From NCBI GenBank assembly GCA_015075185.1, contig JABTUW010000004.1, positions 992,001 to 1,056,000 of the forward strand: a DNA stretch of 64,000 bases, written 5' to 3'. The DNA is from Anaerolineales bacterium. Lineage in GTDB: Bacteria; Chloroflexota; Anaerolineae; 4572-78; J111. Of this stretch, positions 23,719 to 33,633 are shown one piece after another. The position numbers were made by a program, and so were the translations under genes. Position 1 is the stretch's first letter. Every line of letters starts with the position of its first letter. The notes beneath the pieces are model-generated. The model ran no database searches. It had not been told where the DNA came from and worked only from the letters and a program-made list of their open reading frames with translations.

Positions 23719-24007
23719 AGGCAAGAGGTCTTTTAGCAGCTTCCCTTAGCCATGCAAGTTAGCCTTGTCTCTATCCCCCAGGCAAAAAGCCCAATTTGTG
23801 CAAAAGGCGCTCGTTTCAAGAACGTGTTTCTTACCCTCTTAGCCCAACGGCTCTAAAACTCTGGTGATGCGCGAAAATCTTAGTCCCTACAACCCATTGT
23901 GACTTTTCCTGATGGTGCTCGCCACCTCCCCTTCAATCAAGAGCAAGGTTAGCGGCACAATTACGCTTATAAGAAAAAATCATCAGTAAATCGGAGGAAA
24001 AACAGTC

Positions 24008-25168
24008 ATGTACGAACCAAAACCCGAACACAGGTTCACTTTTGGCTTATGGACAGTGGGCAACGTGGGCCGTGACCCCTTTGGCGAGCCGGTACGCTCT
24101 CCGATGTCGCCGCTCGATATTGTTCACATGCTGGCCGAAGCCGGCGCTTATGGGGTCAATTTCCATGATAATGATCTCATTCCGATAGATGCCACTGGGG
24201 CCGAGCGAGATAAAATTGTGGCTGATTTCAAGAAAGCGCTGGCTGATACCGGCCTGGTTGTCCCGATGGCAACGACCAATCTCTTCAGCGACCCGGTTTT
24301 TCGGGATGGCGCTTTTACCAGCAACGATCCCAAAGTGCGGGCTTACGCCTTGCAGAAAACGATGCAGGCCATGGATCTGGGGGCCGAATTGGGCGCGCAG
24401 GTCTACGTTTTTTGGGGCGGCCGCGAAGGAACAGAAACCGACGCCGGCAAAAGTCCTCTCGATGCGGGCAAATGGTTCCGCGAGGCGCTCAATTTCTTGT
24501 GCGAATACAACCTGGATCAGGGCTACAATTTCAAGTTTGCCCTCGAAGCCAAGCCAAACGAGCCGCGCAGCGACATCTACCTGCCGACAACCGGGGCCAT
24601 GCTGGGCTTTATTGCTACCCTCGACCACCCGCACATGGTCGGCGTCAATCCTGAAGTCGCCCACGAACATATGGCCGGACTGAATTTTATGCATGCCGTC
24701 GCCCAGGCCTGGGATGCCGGCAAGCTTTTCCACATTGACTTGAACGACCAGAAATTTGGCCGTTACGATCAAGATTTCCGCTTTGGGGCCGAATCGATCA
24801 AGCAGGCCTTCTACCTGGTTAAATTCCTGGAGGAAGTTGGCTATGAAGGCAGCCGTCACTTTGATGCCCACGCCTACCGCACCGCCGACCTCAACGATGT
24901 CAAGGAGTTTGCCCGCGGCTGCATGCGCACCTATCTCATTTTGAAAGAGAAAGCCCAGCAGTTCCGGGCCGATCACGAAATTCAGGCGCTGCTGGCCGAG
25001 ATCAAAGCCGACGATGGCTCAATGAACCCATACTTTGGCTCCTACTCCAAAGACAAGGCCCAGGCGCTCAAAGCCCACTCGTTTGACCGGGTGACCCTGG
25101 GCCAGCGCGGCCAACCCTATGAAAAGCTGGACCAACTGCTCATCGAACTGCTGCTGGGGGTGAGATAG
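24008..25168 (+). CDS. xylA: Xylose isomerase
   Basis: 386 residues, the size of class I (actinobacterial-type) xylose isomerases. The catalytic His53-Asp56 pair lies in GVNFHDNDL. Other marks are [12 protein letters not shown], the metal-ligand segment [28 protein letters not shown], and FHIDLNDQK. It converts D-xylose to D-xylulose in the cytoplasm using Mg2+, Mn2+ or Co2+. GGAGGA precedes the ATG. It heads a three-gene module with an isomerase paralogue and xylulokinase. Confidence 0.96.
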   Translation: MYEPKPEHRFTFGLWTVGNVGRDPFGEPVRSPMSPLDIVHMLAEAGAYGVNFHDNDLIPIDATGAERDKIVADFKKALADTGLVVPMATTNLFSDPVFRDGAFTSNDPKVRAYALQKTMQAMDLGAELGAQVYVFWGGREGTETDAGKSPLDAGKWFREALNFLCEYNLDQGYNFKFALEAKPNEPRSDIYLPTTGAMLGFIATLDHPHMVGVNPEVAHEHMAGLNFMHAVAQAWDAGKLFHIDLNDQKFGRYDQDFRFGAESIKQAFYLVKFLEEVGYEGSRHFDAHAYRTADLNDVKEFARGCMRTYLILKEKAQQFRADHEIQALLAEIKADDGSMNPYFGSYSKDKAQALKAHSFDRVTLGQRGQPYEKLDQLLIELLLGVR

Positions 25169-25298
25169 CCAGCTTGAGCCAACCCAGCGCCAATTATTTA
25201 ACCCCCGGCGGCGGATCGCTGAGCACCGGAAGATTCTCGGCGGTCAGTGGTCGCCCGTCAGTGGTCGTTATACCAAATCAAACAAAGGAGTTTAAGGT
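25169..25298. repeat. xylA downstream spacer with GTCAGTGGTCG tandem repeat
   Basis: The spacer contains two close copies of CGTCAGTGGTCG/GGTCAGTGGTCG at about 25241-25267, just before the ribosome-binding site of the next gene. Confidence 0.55.
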
Positions 25299-26336
25299 AT
25301 GCCAGGCACATTTCGCTTCTCATTTGGCCCCTGGAATATTCATGAAGGAGCCGACCCGTTTGGGCCAACCGTCCGGCCCAGCGTCCCTTTTGCCGAAAAG
25401 CTAAAATTTTACAAAAAACTGGGCTTCGACGGAGTCCAGTTCCACGATGACGATGCCGTGCCCAACATCAACGCTCTCTCGCGGGCGGAGGTTGAAAAAA
25501 CCGCGCAAGAGATGCGCCGCATGCTCGACGGCGAGGGGTTGGTGACCGAAATCATCGCCCCCCGGCTGTGGGAAGACCCACGCACCATTGACGGCGGTTA
25601 TACCTCCAACAATACCGCCGAGCGGCACTATGCCCTTGAGCGAACCTTGCAGTGTATTGATATCGGCAATATCCTTGACTGCCATAAATTGGTGCTGTGG
25701 TTAGCCCGTGAAGGGACCTATATCCGCGAGGCCAAAGACGCCAGCAAAGCCGTGGAGCTGCTGGTCACGGCCATCAACAAAATGCTGGCCCATGATCCTG
25801 GCCTCAAAATCCTGATCGAACCGAAGCCCAACGAGCCGATGGATTTGGCTTACATCCCCACCATTGGCCACGCGGTGGGGCTGTCCTACTTAACAGACGA
25901 TCCCAGCCGGGTAGGCGTGCTGATGGAGTCGGCCCACGCTATTTTGGCCGGCCTCGATCCCTCCGATGAACTGGCCTACGCCATCGCCCACAAAAAACTG
26001 TGGAGTGTCCACCTCAACGACCAAAACGGCCTTAAGTTTGACGAAGACAAAGCCTTTGGCGCGGTTGATCTGCGGCGGGCCTTTATGCAGGTCTGGGTGT
26101 TGGACCGCAATGGCTACGGCAACAACGGCGAGTTTGTCGGCCTGGATGTCAAGGCCATGCGGACCCAGAAGGCTGAGCAGGCCACCCAGCACCTGAGCAA
26201 CAGCCGGGAAATTTTCCTGGCCCTGTTGGATGTTGTTCGCGGGCTGGATACGGCCCGGCTCGAGGCCCTCATTGCCGAGCGCAATTACGAACAGTTGGAA
26301 ATGGAAATTATCCGCGCCCTGCTGGGCCGGAAGTGA
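25299..26336 (+). CDS. Xylose isomerase-like TIM-barrel sugar isomerase
   Basis: 345 residues. It is paralogous to the adjacent xylA: GVQFHDDDAVP matches the active-site His/Asp segment, HKLVLWLAREGTY matches the FWGGREG strand, and ILIEPKPNEPMD and VHLNDQNGL are the metal-binding segments. It is about 40 residues shorter than XylA, mostly at the C-terminus. The metal ligands appear conserved, so it is probably an active isomerase, perhaps for a different aldose. It sits between xylA and xylB. Confidence 0.88.
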   Translation: MPGTFRFSFGPWNIHEGADPFGPTVRPSVPFAEKLKFYKKLGFDGVQFHDDDAVPNINALSRAEVEKTAQEMRRMLDGEGLVTEIIAPRLWEDPRTIDGGYTSNNTAERHYALERTLQCIDIGNILDCHKLVLWLAREGTYIREAKDASKAVELLVTAINKMLAHDPGLKILIEPKPNEPMDLAYIPTIGHAVGLSYLTDDPSRVGVLMESAHAILAGLDPSDELAYAIAHKKLWSVHLNDQNGLKFDEDKAFGAVDLRRAFMQVWVLDRNGYGNNGEFVGLDVKAMRTQKAEQATQHLSNSREIFLALLDVVRGLDTARLEALIAERNYEQLEMEIIRALLGRK

Positions 26337-26404
26337 AGCGAGGACAGGTGAGGCGAAGAGGCGATATTTCCTCGCCTCTTCGCCTCCTCATGTCTTCGCT
26401 TCAC
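26333..26404. repeat. Long intergenic hairpin with GGCGAAGA micro-repeats
   Basis: The 32-nt left arm (26333-26364) and 33-nt right arm (26372-26404) pair at about 29 positions around a 7-nt loop. The left arm contains the stop codon of the upstream gene. The right arm ends 7 nt before the ribosome-binding site of xylB. Confidence 0.85.
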
Positions 26405-26422
26405 TATAAACAGGAGGTTATA

Positions 26423-27919
26423 ATGACTTACTTTCTCGGTATTGACTCCTCAACGACTGGGGTGAAAGCCCTGGTCATTGATGCTAAAGGGGAAGTGATT
26501 GGGGCGGCGACAACGGAGATTCCCCTCTCGACGCCCAAGCCGCTGTGGAGCGAGCAAGACCCGGCGGACTGGTGGCAGGGCACGGTCAGCAGTATTCGCC
26601 GGGTTTTGCAGGAAACAAAGCTCAGCGGGACGGATATCGCCGCTGTTGGCTTGACCGGCCAGATGCACGGCCTGACTCTGCTGGACGAAACGGGCACGGT
26701 GCTGCGCCCGGCTATCTTGTGGAATGACCAGCGCACCGGCGCGGAGTGCGACGACATCCGCGCCCGGCTGGGCAGAGCGCGGCTCATCCAGATCACCGGC
26801 AACGATGCCCTGACCGGCTTCACCGCGCCCAAAATCCTGTGGGTGCAGAAAAATGAGCCGGAGGTGTATGCCAGGGTCAGGCATATTTTGCTGCCCAAAG
26901 ATTACGTTCGCTATAAACTGACCGGTGATTTCGCCGTAGACAAGGCCGACGGCGCGGGCATGCTCCTGTTCGATCTGGCCAAACGGGACTGGTCGCCGGA
27001 GGTGCTGCAAACCCTAGAGATTCCGGCGGAGTGGCTGCCCAAAACTTACGAAGGGCCGGACGTGACCGGCCAGATTTCGGCGGAAGCGGCCGAGGTGACC
27101 GGCTTGAAAGCCGGTACGCCGGTCGTGGGCGGCGGCGGCGACCAGGCGGCGCAGGCAGTGGGTGTCGGCGTAGTTCAGTCGGGCATTATTGCACTGACCC
27201 TGGGCACGTCCGGGGTGGTGTTTGCCAGCACCAACGAACCTTTCATCGAGCCGGAAGGCCGGCTGCATGCCTTTTGCCACTCCGTGCCGGGCCGCTGGCA
27301 TTTGATGGGGGTGATGCTTTCGGCAGCGGGCAGCCTGCGCTGGTACCGCGACACCCTGGCTCCCGGCGTTGACTTTGACCGCTTATTGGCTCCGGCGAAC
27401 GATGTTCCACCCGGCAGCGAGGGGCTGCTCTTTTTGCCTTATCTCACCGGCGAGCGCACGCCCCATCCTGACCCGCTGGCGCGGGGAGCATTTGTCGGCC
27501 TGACCGTGCGCCACACCCAGGCCCACCTCAGCCGGGCGGTGCTGGAAGGCGTCGCCTTTGGCCTGCGCGACAGCTTTGAGCTGATGAAGTCGGCCGGCCT
27601 GGCCGAAATCAAGCAGGTGCGGGTGTCGGGCGGCGGGGCCAAGAGCCAACTGTGGCGGCAAATTCTGGCCGATACGCTTAACGCCGAACTTGTCACGGTC
27701 AACACCACTGAAGGCGCCGCTTACGGGGCAGCCCTGCTGGCCGGGGTTGGTGTTGGGGCATGGCCGGATGTGGATGCCGCCTGCCAGGCCGCGATTAAAG
27801 TGACCGGCTCGACCGGGTCGCAAGCGGATCAGGCCACAAAATATGAGCAGGTCTATGCGGAGTACCGGCAGCTCTATCCCGCGCTGAAGGCGATTTCACA
27901 CAATCTGAGCCATATATGA
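26423..27919 (+). CDS. xylB: Xylulokinase
   Basis: 498 residues, the normal length for FGGY-family xylulokinase. It has the phosphate-binding GIDSSTTGVKALVID, AVGLTGQMHGLTLLD with the substrate-contacting Met-His-Gly, ILWNDQR, GTPVVGGGGDQAAQA, and the C-terminal VSGGGAKSQLWRQILAD. It phosphorylates D-xylulose to xylulose 5-phosphate for the pentose phosphate pathway. I chose the ATG at 26423, behind CAGGAGG; the frame upstream runs through the hairpin. Confidence 0.95.
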   Translation: MTYFLGIDSSTTGVKALVIDAKGEVIGAATTEIPLSTPKPLWSEQDPADWWQGTVSSIRRVLQETKLSGTDIAAVGLTGQMHGLTLLDETGTVLRPAILWNDQRTGAECDDIRARLGRARLIQITGNDALTGFTAPKILWVQKNEPEVYARVRHILLPKDYVRYKLTGDFAVDKADGAGMLLFDLAKRDWSPEVLQTLEIPAEWLPKTYEGPDVTGQISAEAAEVTGLKAGTPVVGGGGDQAAQAVGVGVVQSGIIALTLGTSGVVFASTNEPFIEPEGRLHAFCHSVPGRWHLMGVMLSAAGSLRWYRDTLAPGVDFDRLLAPANDVPPGSEGLLFLPYLTGERTPHPDPLARGAFVGLTVRHTQAHLSRAVLEGVAFGLRDSFELMKSAGLAEIKQVRVSGGGAKSQLWRQILADTLNAELVTVNTTEGAAYGAALLAGVGVGAWPDVDAACQAAIKVTGSTGSQADQATKYEQVYAEYRQLYPALKAISHNLSHI

Positions 27920-27936
27920 CACGGGCGAATGCCCAC

Positions 27937-27975
27937 AAAAAAAGCGGCACTACCGAGTCAGCAGTGCCGCTTTTT
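27937..27975. terminator. Bidirectional terminator between xylB and ftsH
   Basis: AAAAAGCGGCAC and GTGCCGCTTTTT form a 12-bp stem with A and T tracts on both sides. It can terminate the convergent xylB (plus) and ftsH (minus) transcripts. Confidence 0.9.
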
Positions 27976-27987
27976 GATTCATCCAGT

Positions 27988-29913
27988 TTAGACCGGCAGA
28001 GGCGCGGTTGAAGGCGGTAGTCGTCGCGGCGGTGCATCGGGCGAGTCTTTGGAGCTTGTGCCTGATTGGGGGGGAACAGGCTGGGGAGAAGTCTCACCCT
28101 CGCCAAAGAGAGCTGCAAACTCCTGGGCGTCAATGGTTTCTTCTTCAATCAAGCGCTGTGCAATCAAATGCAGTTTATCAATATGGTCACGCAGAATTTG
28201 CAGGGCACGCTCGTGGGCTTCATCAACCAGTTGCCGTACCTCAAAATCAATTTGCTCGGCCACTTCCTCGCTGTAGTTGCGTTGCTCGCTGAGCTGCCGC
28301 CCCAGAAAGATCAATTCCTCTTTGTCACCAAAGGTGATCGGACCTAATTTTTTGCTCATCCCAAATTGGGTCACCATGGCCCGGGCCATGCGGGTCACAC
28401 TTTCCAGGTCACCGCTGGCGCCGGTGGTGACGCTCTCAAAGATAATTTCCTCGGCAGCGCGTCCCCCCAGGCTGACCGCCAAGCGAGCTTTAAAGGCAGA
28501 ACGGCTAATCAGCGTTTGATCATCTTCCGGCAGGAACATGGTAAAACCACCGGCGCCGCCCCGAGCAATGATACTGATCTTATGAACCGGATCGGCCTCC
28601 GGGATCATGGAGGCAACCAGAGCATGGCCGGCTTCGTGATAAGCTACAATCTCTTTTTCTTCCTGACTGATCACCCGGGTGCGGCGCTCCGGTCCCAGGC
28701 GTACTTTTTCAATCGACTCCTGCAAGTCGGTCATCGTGATTTGCTTTTGGTTGCGGCGAGCCGCCAAAATTGCGCCCTCATTGATCACGTTTTCCAGGTC
28801 CGCGCCGGAAAAGCCAATCGTCGCTTTAGCCAGGGCTTCCAGGTTGACATCGCTGGCCATCGGTTTGCCACGGGCATGGACCTGCAAAATTTGCTTGCGG
28901 CCCTGCCAATCGGGCCGGTCCAGCACGACACGCCGGTCAAAACGGCCAGGCCGCAGCAGCGCCGGGTCAAGAATATCAGGACGGTTGGTGGCAGCAACAA
29001 CAATCACATTGGTATCGGTATCAAAACCGTCCATCTCGACCAGAATCTGGTTGAGGGTTTGCTCACGCTCGTCGTGGCTACCGCCCAGGCCCGCCCCCCG
29101 ATGTCGCCCCACGGCGTCAATTTCGTCCACAAAGATGATGCAGGGGCTGTTGCGTTTAGCCTGATCAAACAGGTCACGCACCCGGCTGGCCCCAACACCG
29201 ACAAACATCTCGACAAATTCAGAGCCGGAGATACTAAAGAAGGGCACACCCGCTTCCCCGGCCACGGCTTTGGCCAGCAGCGTTTTACCGCAGCCGGGCG
29301 GCCCAACCATTAGTACCCCCTTGGGAATGCGCGCCCCCAGCGAAATGAATTTTTCCGGCTCACGCAAAAATTCGACCACTTCGGCCAGTTCTTGCTTGGC
29401 TTCGTCCGCACCGGCCACATCGTCAAAGGTGACGGTTGGTTTGTCGCCGGTGAGCATCCGCGCCCGGCTTTTGCCAAAACTCATGGCCTGGTTGTTAGAT
29501 CCCTGCGCCTGGCGAACCATAAAAAAGAGCAGGCCGCCAAAAATGAGCAAAGGCAAAATGGTGATAGCCAGCGTTCCCCAGTCACTCCAGGCGCTGGGCG
29601 GAACAACCTCGATGTCAACTTTACTCAACTCTTCATTGGTCACACCCAGCTTCTCAAATGTGGTAAAGATGCTGACCCGCGACTCCTTGCGCGACTTGAC
29701 CGGAATCTTGTTTGACTGGATATACTCTACGGTTACATCGTCATCCTTAACACTAATCTTTGACACTTTGCCTGCCTTGATGTCGCTGGCAACCGTGGTA
29801 ATATCAAGATCATTATTATCTCTGGGATTGGAGAAGATGCTGAAGATAAGCGCGGCTACGGCCAACAAGATCAGCAAATAAACAATACTGTTCTTAAACA
29901 AACCTGAATTCAC
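27988..29913 (-). CDS. ftsH: ATP-dependent zinc metalloprotease FtsH
   Basis: 641 residues. It has two membrane spans (residues about 9-27 and 111-134) around a short periplasmic domain. An AAA+ module follows with Walker A GPPGCGKT (Cys instead of the more common Thr), Walker [12 protein letters not shown] and the second region of homology [18 protein letters not shown]. The zinc site HEAGH is at about residue 425. It degrades membrane and regulatory proteins. The start is a GTG with GGAGG 5 nt upstream. The tail is Pro/Ser-rich. Confidence 0.97.
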   Translation of the reverse strand: MNSGLFKNSIVYLLILLAVAALIFSIFSNPRDNNDLDITTVASDIKAGKVSKISVKDDDVTVEYIQSNKIPVKSRKESRVSIFTTFEKLGVTNEELSKVDIEVVPPSAWSDWGTLAITILPLLIFGGLLFFMVRQAQGSNNQAMSFGKSRARMLTGDKPTVTFDDVAGADEAKQELAEVVEFLREPEKFISLGARIPKGVLMVGPPGCGKTLLAKAVAGEAGVPFFSISGSEFVEMFVGVGASRVRDLFDQAKRNSPCIIFVDEIDAVGRHRGAGLGGSHDEREQTLNQILVEMDGFDTDTNVIVVAATNRPDILDPALLRPGRFDRRVVLDRPDWQGRKQILQVHARGKPMASDVNLEALAKATIGFSGADLENVINEGAILAARRNQKQITMTDLQESIEKVRLGPERRTRVISQEEKEIVAYHEAGHALVASMIPEADPVHKISIIARGGAGGFTMFLPEDDQTLISRSAFKARLAVSLGGRAAEEIIFESVTTGASGDLESVTRMARAMVTQFGMSKKLGPITFGDKEELIFLGRQLSEQRNYSEEVAEQIDFEVRQLVDEAHERALQILRDHIDKLHLIAQRLIEEETIDAQEFAALFGEGETSPQPVPPQSGTSSKDSPDAPPRRLPPSTAPLPV

Positions 29914-30041
29914 ACATTCCTCCCGTGGATATTCTAGATACCCGTTTTCTCAGCGAAAGCCAGGTATCCGGCCTTCACTTCAGAACTTAAAGAAGTTGAC
30001 CGTAATTATACCAAAACAAATGGGATTCGCCAACCATATAA

Positions 30042-30069
30042 AACGTTAAACGTTGAATGTTTGAACGTT
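30042..30069. repeat. Short hairpin over the kinase stop codon (AACGTT repeats)
   Basis: Arms 30042-30054 and 30057-30069 (AACGTT words) pair at 10 of 13 positions. The element overlaps the stop codon of the minus-strand kinase gene. Confidence 0.55.
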
Positions 30070-32011
30070 ACGGTACAACCTGGATTGTCCGCAAAATAAG
30101 CGCGCCCAAATTATCCGGTTGGCCTCGGCCTGGCTCAAAAATGGGCAGGCGAGCCTTGGTTTCGGCGTTATAAAAGCCGATGCGGATTTGGTAATCACCA
30201 GGGGCAGTCGTGGGAGGGATGGGGAGTTGATAAGGATCAACGATGAGGTCGCCCACGCCCCAGTTACCGGTCGGCCTGACGCCTCCTTGAGGTTGGGTAT
30301 CAATCTGTGAAACTATACCACCCTGGGGAGTGGTCAGGTGGATAAACAGGTTGTAGTTGGCCGTGGGAGCAGTGACAGCCTGCCAAAAAAAGGTCACACT
30401 GACTGCTTCGCCGGGTTTGTACTGGATACGGGGAATCTCATAAGCATTCAACATAATCTGGCCGCCGAGATTAGCCCCGACCGGAACGCGGGACCCACTG
30501 CTGACAACCAGCGTCACTAAAGTACGATTAGCCACCAGCGAAGCCGCCGGTGGGTCTTGATTGATCACATTCCCGGGTGTTTCTGCGCTCCAATCCTCAT
30601 AACGCTGCACCACCAGATCCAGACCTTCCAGGCGCGGCTGGGCTTCTTCGTAGCGCAGGCCAACCACATTGGGCACCTCAATTAAGGGCGGCCCCTGGCT
30701 TAGCACCACACCGACACTGCTGCCCGGTGTTACCGGCTGGCCGGCCTCAATGGATTGGCGTACAATAGTAAATGCCGCCAGTTCCGGGTGGGGTTCTTCA
30801 CCCTCGACCACCAGTTCCAGCCCCATATTTTGCAAGGCCGAACGGGCCGCATTTTCTTCCAGGCCGACGATATAAGGCATCCGAATCTGGCCTGGAGCCA
30901 GGGTGGGCAGTCCAGAGGTTGGATTATCAGCGGCCGGTTCCCGAAAATAGGCCGCATAAACGGCTACAAACAAAGGGATCAAACCCATAATTGCCAGGAT
31001 AGCGATAATACCCAGGGCAAACATCAACCCATCAAAACCGCCTTTTTTACGGCGGGCGGCCTGGGCGGCCGGGATATAATGGCGCGGAGGAGGCGGTGGG
31101 GGCGGCGGCGCTGCCTGAGCAACTTTTGGCACCGGTAAACCCATCACCGACGAAATGGGCGCGCTCATAGCCGGCGTATTCAAGCCACCCTGCTGGTACA
31201 AAATTAATGCCTCGCGCAAATGGTCACCGGAAAGGAAACGCTCATTGATATTCTTGGCCATCGCCGCATCCACAATCCGGGCCAATGGCTCAGAAATGCG
31301 GGGATTGATTTGGTCAACCGGAATGTGAGCTTCGTAAAGCTGTTTGCGGGCCACATCCTGGTCGTCAACGCCCACAAAAGGAACACGCCCGGTCAGCATC
31401 TCGTATAAAATAATGCCGATGGCATAGACATCGGTGGCAGGCAGAACCCGGTCGCCGGCAGCTTGCTCTGGGGCAAAGTAGGCCGGCGTTCCCCAGACAA
31501 CTTCCCCGGCATCCATGGCGCTCTCACCCAACGCCTTGGCCAGGCCGAAATCGGTCACCTTGACTTTGTTGGCGGCCGTAATCAAAATATTGCCCGGTTT
31601 CAGATCCCCGTGAACCAAACCGGCCCGGTGAGCAGTCCCCACTGCTCCGCTGATTTGAATCCCATAATCAACCACCTGATCAACCGGCAGCGCACCCTGG
31701 GTATCAAGAATGGAGCGCAGATCAGAGCCAGCCACCCATTCCATCACAATGTAGGGGCGATTTTTATCCTGGCCAAAATCATATACGGCCACGATATGCG
31801 GGTCGCTCAAACGAGCGGCGCTTTGGGCTTCGCGATGAAAATTGACCAAAAAGTTGGGATCGCGGGTATATTGCGGCCGCAGCACTTTCACCGCGACCAG
31901 CCGCCCCAGGGCCATATCCTGGGCTTGATAAACTTCGGCCAGGCCGCCTTCGCCAATTTTCTTGATGAGTTGGTAGCGATCGTTGAATACGACCGGGAGT
32001 TGCAGTTCCAT
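30068..32011 (-). CDS. Serine/threonine protein kinase with two PASTA domains
   Basis: About 647 residues from MELQLPVVFN. The Hanks-type kinase domain (1-270) has IGEGGLAEVYQA, the Lys of VAVKVLRP, GLVHGDLKPGNILI (HGD in place of HRD), and TDFGLAKALG. A Pro-rich linker and one membrane span (about 330-355) lead to two extracellular PASTA domains (IRMPYIVGLEENAAR and IEVPNVVGLRYEEA). A C-terminal beta-rich domain of about 120 residues follows. PASTA kinases sense muropeptides or lipid II. A GTG at 32035 would add 8 residues. It is transcribed toward ftsH. Confidence 0.93.
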   Translation of the reverse strand: MELQLPVVFNDRYQLIKKIGEGGLAEVYQAQDMALGRLVAVKVLRPQYTRDPNFLVNFHREAQSAARLSDPHIVAVYDFGQDKNRPYIVMEWVAGSDLRSILDTQGALPVDQVVDYGIQISGAVGTAHRAGLVHGDLKPGNILITAANKVKVTDFGLAKALGESAMDAGEVVWGTPAYFAPEQAAGDRVLPATDVYAIGIILYEMLTGRVPFVGVDDQDVARKQLYEAHIPVDQINPRISEPLARIVDAAMAKNINERFLSGDHLREALILYQQGGLNTPAMSAPISSVMGLPVPKVAQAAPPPPPPPPRHYIPAAQAARRKKGGFDGLMFALGIIAILAIMGLIPLFVAVYAAYFREPAADNPTSGLPTLAPGQIRMPYIVGLEENAARSALQNMGLELVVEGEEPHPELAAFTIVRQSIEAGQPVTPGSSVGVVLSQGPPLIEVPNVVGLRYEEAQPRLEGLDLVVQRYEDWSAETPGNVINQDPPAASLVANRTLVTLVVSSGSRVPVGANLGGQIMLNAYEIPRIQYKPGEAVSVTFFWQAVTAPTANYNLFIHLTTPQGGIVSQIDTQPQGGVRPTGNWGVGDLIVDPYQLPIPPTTAPGDYQIRIGFYNAETKARLPIFEPGRGQPDNLGALILRTIQVVP

Positions 32012-32213
32012 GCCTGCCGCCTTAAAATGGTTCACAATGTTTGCCCTATTTTACCCCATGTCCTCAACTCTATCAAACAGAGGGATTTCTGATTTTAATT
32101 TATGGTATTTGTCGAACTGTAGAAGTGCCAATAAAATGAGGCAAACGTAAGACTTTTTGTGATTATGCTTCACGTTTTACCCGCAGGGCGATCAGTTTGC
32201 GTTTTACAGTGTT

Positions 32214-32660
32214 ATGACTCAACCTCCATTGTTCTCTAGCGCGATGAACAACGACCTTCACCCCTCACCCTTGCGTCGGGCCTGGCTCTATTTTTGGCGC
32301 AGCTTACAATTGAAATGCCCGGTCTGCGGGGTGTCGCCGCTCTTTTGCCCAGTGAGCCAGGTCCGCAGCGTGACGGATTGGTTTCAAACTCTCTCTGGCT
32401 GTCCCCGCTGCAATTACCTCTACGATCCTGAGCCTGGATATTTTTTGCTGGCTTTCTGGATGTTTGACTATAGCTTTGCCGGTCTTTTTGGGATTGGGCT
32501 GTTTTTAACCCTTTACCATTATTTTCAGCTCTCCATGCTCCAGGTGTTATGGGTAACTCTCATCGCCGTCACTATCTTCGCCTTGTTGATTGTGCGCCAC
32601 TGTAAGGCCTTCTTCCTGGCGATGGACCATTTCTTCTTCCGGCATTCCAAAGGAAGTTAG
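32214..32660 (+). CDS. DUF983 family membrane protein
   Basis: 148 residues. Two zinc-knuckle-like pairs (CPVCGVSPLFC and CPRCNYLY) precede EPGYFLLAFWMFDYSFAGLF and two membrane spans, as in DUF983 proteins. The function is unknown. The start is uncertain because neither the ATG at 32214 nor the one at 32244 has a convincing ribosome-binding site. It lies 25 nt before the nucleotidyltransferase gene. Confidence 0.8.
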   Translation: MTQPPLFSSAMNNDLHPSPLRRAWLYFWRSLQLKCPVCGVSPLFCPVSQVRSVTDWFQTLSGCPRCNYLYDPEPGYFLLAFWMFDYSFAGLFGIGLFLTLYHYFQLSMLQVLWVTLIAVTIFALLIVRHCKAFFLAMDHFFFRHSKGS

Positions 32661-32685
32661 CCGGATAATTTAAATGAGGTAAACC

Positions 32686-33546
32686 ATGAAAATCACTAAA
32701 GCCGTTATCACCGCCGCCGGGCGAAATCAGCACACCCTGCCCCTCCAAACTCTCATTGACCGCGATGGCGCCGAAAAATCCGTCCTCGGCATCATTCTCG
32801 AAGAGGCGCTCCGAGCCGGGATCGAAGAAATTGCTGTCGTCGTCCGGCCCGGCGACGAATCTGCCTACGCCGCCGTGGCTGGGGATCATGCCGGCCGACT
32901 CCACTTCGTCTACCAGGAAACGCCGCTGGGTTACGGCCATGCCGTTTACTGCGCCAAAGCCTTTGCCGGCCACGACCCCTTCCTGCACCTGGTCGGCGAT
33001 CATCTTTACGTCAGCCGCCGGGAAAGCGGCTGTGCCCACCAACTGGTTGAGGTGGCCGAAGCTGAAGCCTGCGCCGTCTCGGCAGTCCATGCCACGCGTG
33101 AGAGCTTGCTGCCCTACTACGGAGCTGTTGGCGGGCGGCGGATGCCGCGGCGGTCCGACCTCTACCGGATCGAGACCGTCATCGAAAAACCCACGCCGAC
33201 CGAAGCGGAGCAGCGCCTGGTTGTGCCCGGTCTGCGGGCCGGCCATTACCTCTGTTTCTTTGGCATGCACGTCCTGACCCCAGCAATTTTCGACATCCTA
33301 GCCCAACAAATCGAACTTGCAGGCGAGCGAGGCGGCGTCACCCTCTCCGCGGCCCTGGCCGAGTTAGCCACACGAGAGCAGTATCTGGCCCTGGAAATCC
33401 AGGATTGGCGCTACGATGTCGGGGTTAAATACGGCCTGCTGACCGCCCAATTGGCCCTGGCCCTCAGCGGGCAGGATCGGGATGAGGTACTGTCCAAGCT
33501 GTTAGAACTTCTAGCTGTACGCGAGCTAGGAGCTACGGGAAGATAG
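32686..33546 (+). CDS. GalU-type sugar-phosphate nucleotidyltransferase
   Basis: 286 residues. The nucleotide-binding front is [20 protein letters not shown], somewhat degenerate from the usual GxGTRxxP loop. Next come [38 protein letters not shown] and the metal-binding LVGDHLYVS, as in UTP-glucose-1-phosphate uridylyltransferases. The predicted product is a UDP-sugar. The altered signature loop (no Arg-Met-Leu-Pro) makes the exact substrate uncertain. It is followed by a gene with a second pyrophosphorylase-type domain. Confidence 0.85.
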   Translation: MKITKAVITAAGRNQHTLPLQTLIDRDGAEKSVLGIILEEALRAGIEEIAVVVRPGDESAYAAVAGDHAGRLHFVYQETPLGYGHAVYCAKAFAGHDPFLHLVGDHLYVSRRESGCAHQLVEVAEAEACAVSAVHATRESLLPYYGAVGGRRMPRRSDLYRIETVIEKPTPTEAEQRLVVPGLRAGHYLCFFGMHVLTPAIFDILAQQIELAGERGGVTLSAALAELATREQYLALEIQDWRYDVGVKYGLLTAQLALALSGQDRDEVLSKLLELLAVRELGATGR

Positions 33547-33550
33547 AGAT

Positions 33551-33616
33551 TTATGAATTATGAATTATGAATGGTGAGCGACGGGATTCACAATTCATCT
33601 TGTTCACTATTCACAA
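33551..33616. repeat. Intergenic inverted repeat with TGAATTA micro-repeats
   Basis: TGAATTATGAAT (33561-33572) pairs with 33586-33597 at 11 of 12 positions. Further ATTCACAATT words follow up to 33616. It lies between the stop codon at 33546 and the start at 33634. Confidence 0.65.
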
Positions 33617-33633
33617 TTATCCTGGGGACATTT

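Noticed and set aside
23720-24007. Riboswitch in the xylA leader
   Set aside because: No conserved aptamer core that I know could be matched; only a long leader is supported.
27988-29913. Long plus-strand frames opposite ftsH (for example 28366-29313)
   Set aside because: They are antisense reflections of the strongly biased ftsH codons, without ribosome-binding sites or family motifs.
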